From Nitrospirae bacterium RIFCSPLOW2_12_42_9 (GTDB lineage Bacteria > Nitrospirota > 9FT-COMBO-42-15 > HDB-SIOI813), in assembly GCA_001805205.1 (NCBI GenBank), contig MHER01000126.1, forward strand, positions 1 to 5,563: a stretch of 5,563 bases of DNA, written 5' to 3'. Below are positions 4,390 through 5,563 of this stretch, one piece after another (position 1 is the first letter of the stretch; each line of letters starts with the position of its first letter). The notes under the pieces were generated by a model. The model saw nothing but the letters and a program-made list of their open reading frames with translations, was not told where the DNA came from and did not search any database. Both the position numbers and the translations under genes were made by a program.

Positions 4390-5563
4390 ATGGATAAACA
4401 GATATTTTCAGAAAAATATGAGGTGGAGGGAGAGGTTGCCCGTGGAGGTATGGGTGTCATTTATAAAGCAGTACATACAACCCTCAACCGGATTGTAGCA
4501 ATAAAGGTACTTCATCCGCAGTACAGCGGTGACCCTGCCTTCCTGAAGAGGTTTCTTCGTGAGGCCCGTGCAATGGCAAGGCTGGACCATGAGAATATTA
4601 TCAGGGTATTTGATGTTGCAGAGGATCATGGCTCACACTACATTGTAATGGAATTCTTCCCGGGCAAAGACCTTAAACAACTCCTTATTGAAAAAGGACG
4701 TTTATCCCCTCATGAGGCCCTGTCCATTGCCCTGCAGGTAGCCAATGCCCTCGCCTATGCCCATGCAAGGGGGATTATCCACCGTGATATTAAACTTGGA
4801 AATATAATGATAGATAATTCAGGGAGGGCAAAGATAGCTGATTTTGGTATAGCCGCAGCTACTGACGAGATTTCTGTTACAGCAACAGGACAGATCATCG
4901 GAACCCCTGAATACATGACCCCTGAACAGGCACGTGGAGAACAGCTCGATGGCCGCAGTGACCTCTATTCATTAGGTATGGTGATCTATGAAACCCTTGT
5001 TGGTAAAACCCCATATGAGGGGATTTCGAGGATGGCAATTGTTGGAAAGCTTATATATGAACAGGAAGAGTTTGCCCTCTCCTTCCCCGAGGATGTCCCT
5101 TTATCATTACAGGAACTTGTAAGGTTATTATTAAAAAAGCAGGCCGGTAACAGGCTGCCTGATGCAAATACACTTGTTTTAAAAATAAAGGAGTTATCCA
5201 AAGATTTTGGTGAGATTAAAATACCTGAACCTTCAGCCCCTGTAACAATTCAACCAACAGCTTCAATCCCTGATGACGAGGAAGGCCCAACTGTAATGCT
5301 CAGGGAGGCACCTGCGGAACAGGAATCCCAAACAGTACTGAAAGCCCACACAACTCCATCGGTCTCACCTGCTCCAACTCCACCTCCACCTTCTGCACCA
5401 ACCAGATCTACAGTCAATAAGACTATTACACCGACTGCGCCCCCTCCATCTACTCCACCGCCTCTGCGTGAACCAACAATGACCCGGACGCCATCTACAC
5501 CACCTCATGCTGAACCGGCTTCAAATCAGTATAGCCGTCCAACACCGGCTCCATCTGCTTCAG
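4390..5563 (+). CDS. Hanks-type serine/threonine protein kinase with Pro/Thr-rich linker, 3' end cut by window edge
   Basis: The first 391 residues are visible. The catalytic domain spans about residues 10-270. Seen: glycine loop ARGGMGVIYKA (17-27); VAIK with the ATP-binding Lys at 39; the partner Glu at 58 in REAR; the catalytic loop HRDIKLGNIM (131-140, with Leu where Pro is usual after the Lys); DFG (151-153); an activation segment with Thr158, Ser162, Thr164 and Thr166 before GTPEYMTPEQ (171-180); and DLYSLG (191-196). All catalytic residues are present, so it should be an active PknB-like kinase phosphorylating Ser/Thr on cytoplasmic partners. From residue 276 the sequence is dominated by Pro, Thr, Ser and Ala, a flexible linker that in this family often leads to a membrane helix or sensor domain, not visible here. 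The ATG at 4390 is the only choice: an in-frame TAA lies three codons upstream. No Shine-Dalgarno sequence precedes it. It is divergent from the tat-Moco cluster, and no functional link is shown. Confidence 0.95.
   Translation, partial: MDKQIFSEKYEVEGEVARGGMGVIYKAVHTTLNRIVAIKVLHPQYSGDPAFLKRFLREARAMARLDHENIIRVFDVAEDHGSHYIVMEFFPGKDLKQLLIEKGRLSPHEALSIALQVANALAYAHARGIIHRDIKLGNIMIDNSGRAKIADFGIAAATDEISVTATGQIIGTPEYMTPEQARGEQLDGRSDLYSLGMVIYETLVGKTPYEGISRMAIVGKLIYEQEEFALSFPEDVPLSLQELVRLLLKKQAGNRLPDANTLVLKIKELSKDFGEIKIPEPSAPVTIQPTASIPDDEEGPTVMLREAPAEQESQTVLKAHTTPSVSPAPTPPPPSAPTRSTVNKTITPTAPPPSTPPPLREPTMTRTPSTPPHAEPASNQYSRPTPAPSAS

Noticed and set aside
4408..4629. Minus-strand open frame of 73 codons
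   Set aside because: It lies inside the N-terminal kinase domain, whose glycine loop and Lys39 are clear on the plus strand.
5350..5563. Tandem DNA repeat in the Pro/Thr-rich coding stretch
   Set aside because: The cca/cct/act-rich sequence is low-complexity coding for Pro, Thr and Ser; no fixed repeat unit is kept.

Overview
The window holds one tightly packed leftward gene cluster (about positions 1-4209) and the 5' part of a divergent rightward gene (4390 to the right edge), separated by a 180-base AT-rich intergenic region. Both edges cut genes. I see no rRNA, tRNA, CRISPR array, transposase or obvious terminator.

Leftward cluster, in order of transcription: tatA (4209-4024), a short tatB-like gene (4001-3780), a ModE-type DNA-binding regulator without a molybdate-binding domain (3814-3416), mobB (3382-2834), a mogA/moaB-family gene (2810-2307), mobA (2289-1705), moeA (1684-461), and a polyferredoxin resembling NapG/MauM (430 to the left edge). 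Gaps are about 17-33 bases and one junction overlaps by 35, so a single transcript is likely. The cluster gathers the late steps of molybdenum cofactor synthesis: adenylylation of molybdopterin (MogA), metal insertion (MoeA) and conversion to the guanine dinucleotide form (MobA, MobB). With them are two parts of the twin-arginine translocase, which exports folded cofactor-loaded enzymes, and an iron-sulfur electron carrier. MobA/MobB indicate bis-MGD enzymes of the DMSO-reductase family (nitrate, formate, DMSO, arsenate or polysulfide enzymes). The early genes (moaA, moaC, moaD, moaE), molybdate transporters, tatC and the enzyme itself are not in view.

Rightward gene: a Hanks-type Ser/Thr protein kinase with a complete catalytic domain followed by a Pro/Thr/Ser-rich linker that runs off the window. 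It has no visible Shine-Dalgarno sequence, and a candidate promoter lies so close that the mRNA may be nearly leaderless.

Organism: a bacterium of moderate GC with frequent AGG (Arg) and ATA (Ile) codons, Shine-Dalgarno-led genes and a respiratory lifestyle using molybdoenzymes. This would fit an anaerobic or microaerobic lineage such as Nitrospirota or Desulfobacterota, but the sequence alone does not settle it. Individually the genes belong to known families. The most unusual parts are the physical union of Tat, ModE-type and Moco genes in one operon, the pared-down regulator, and the structured intergenic region.
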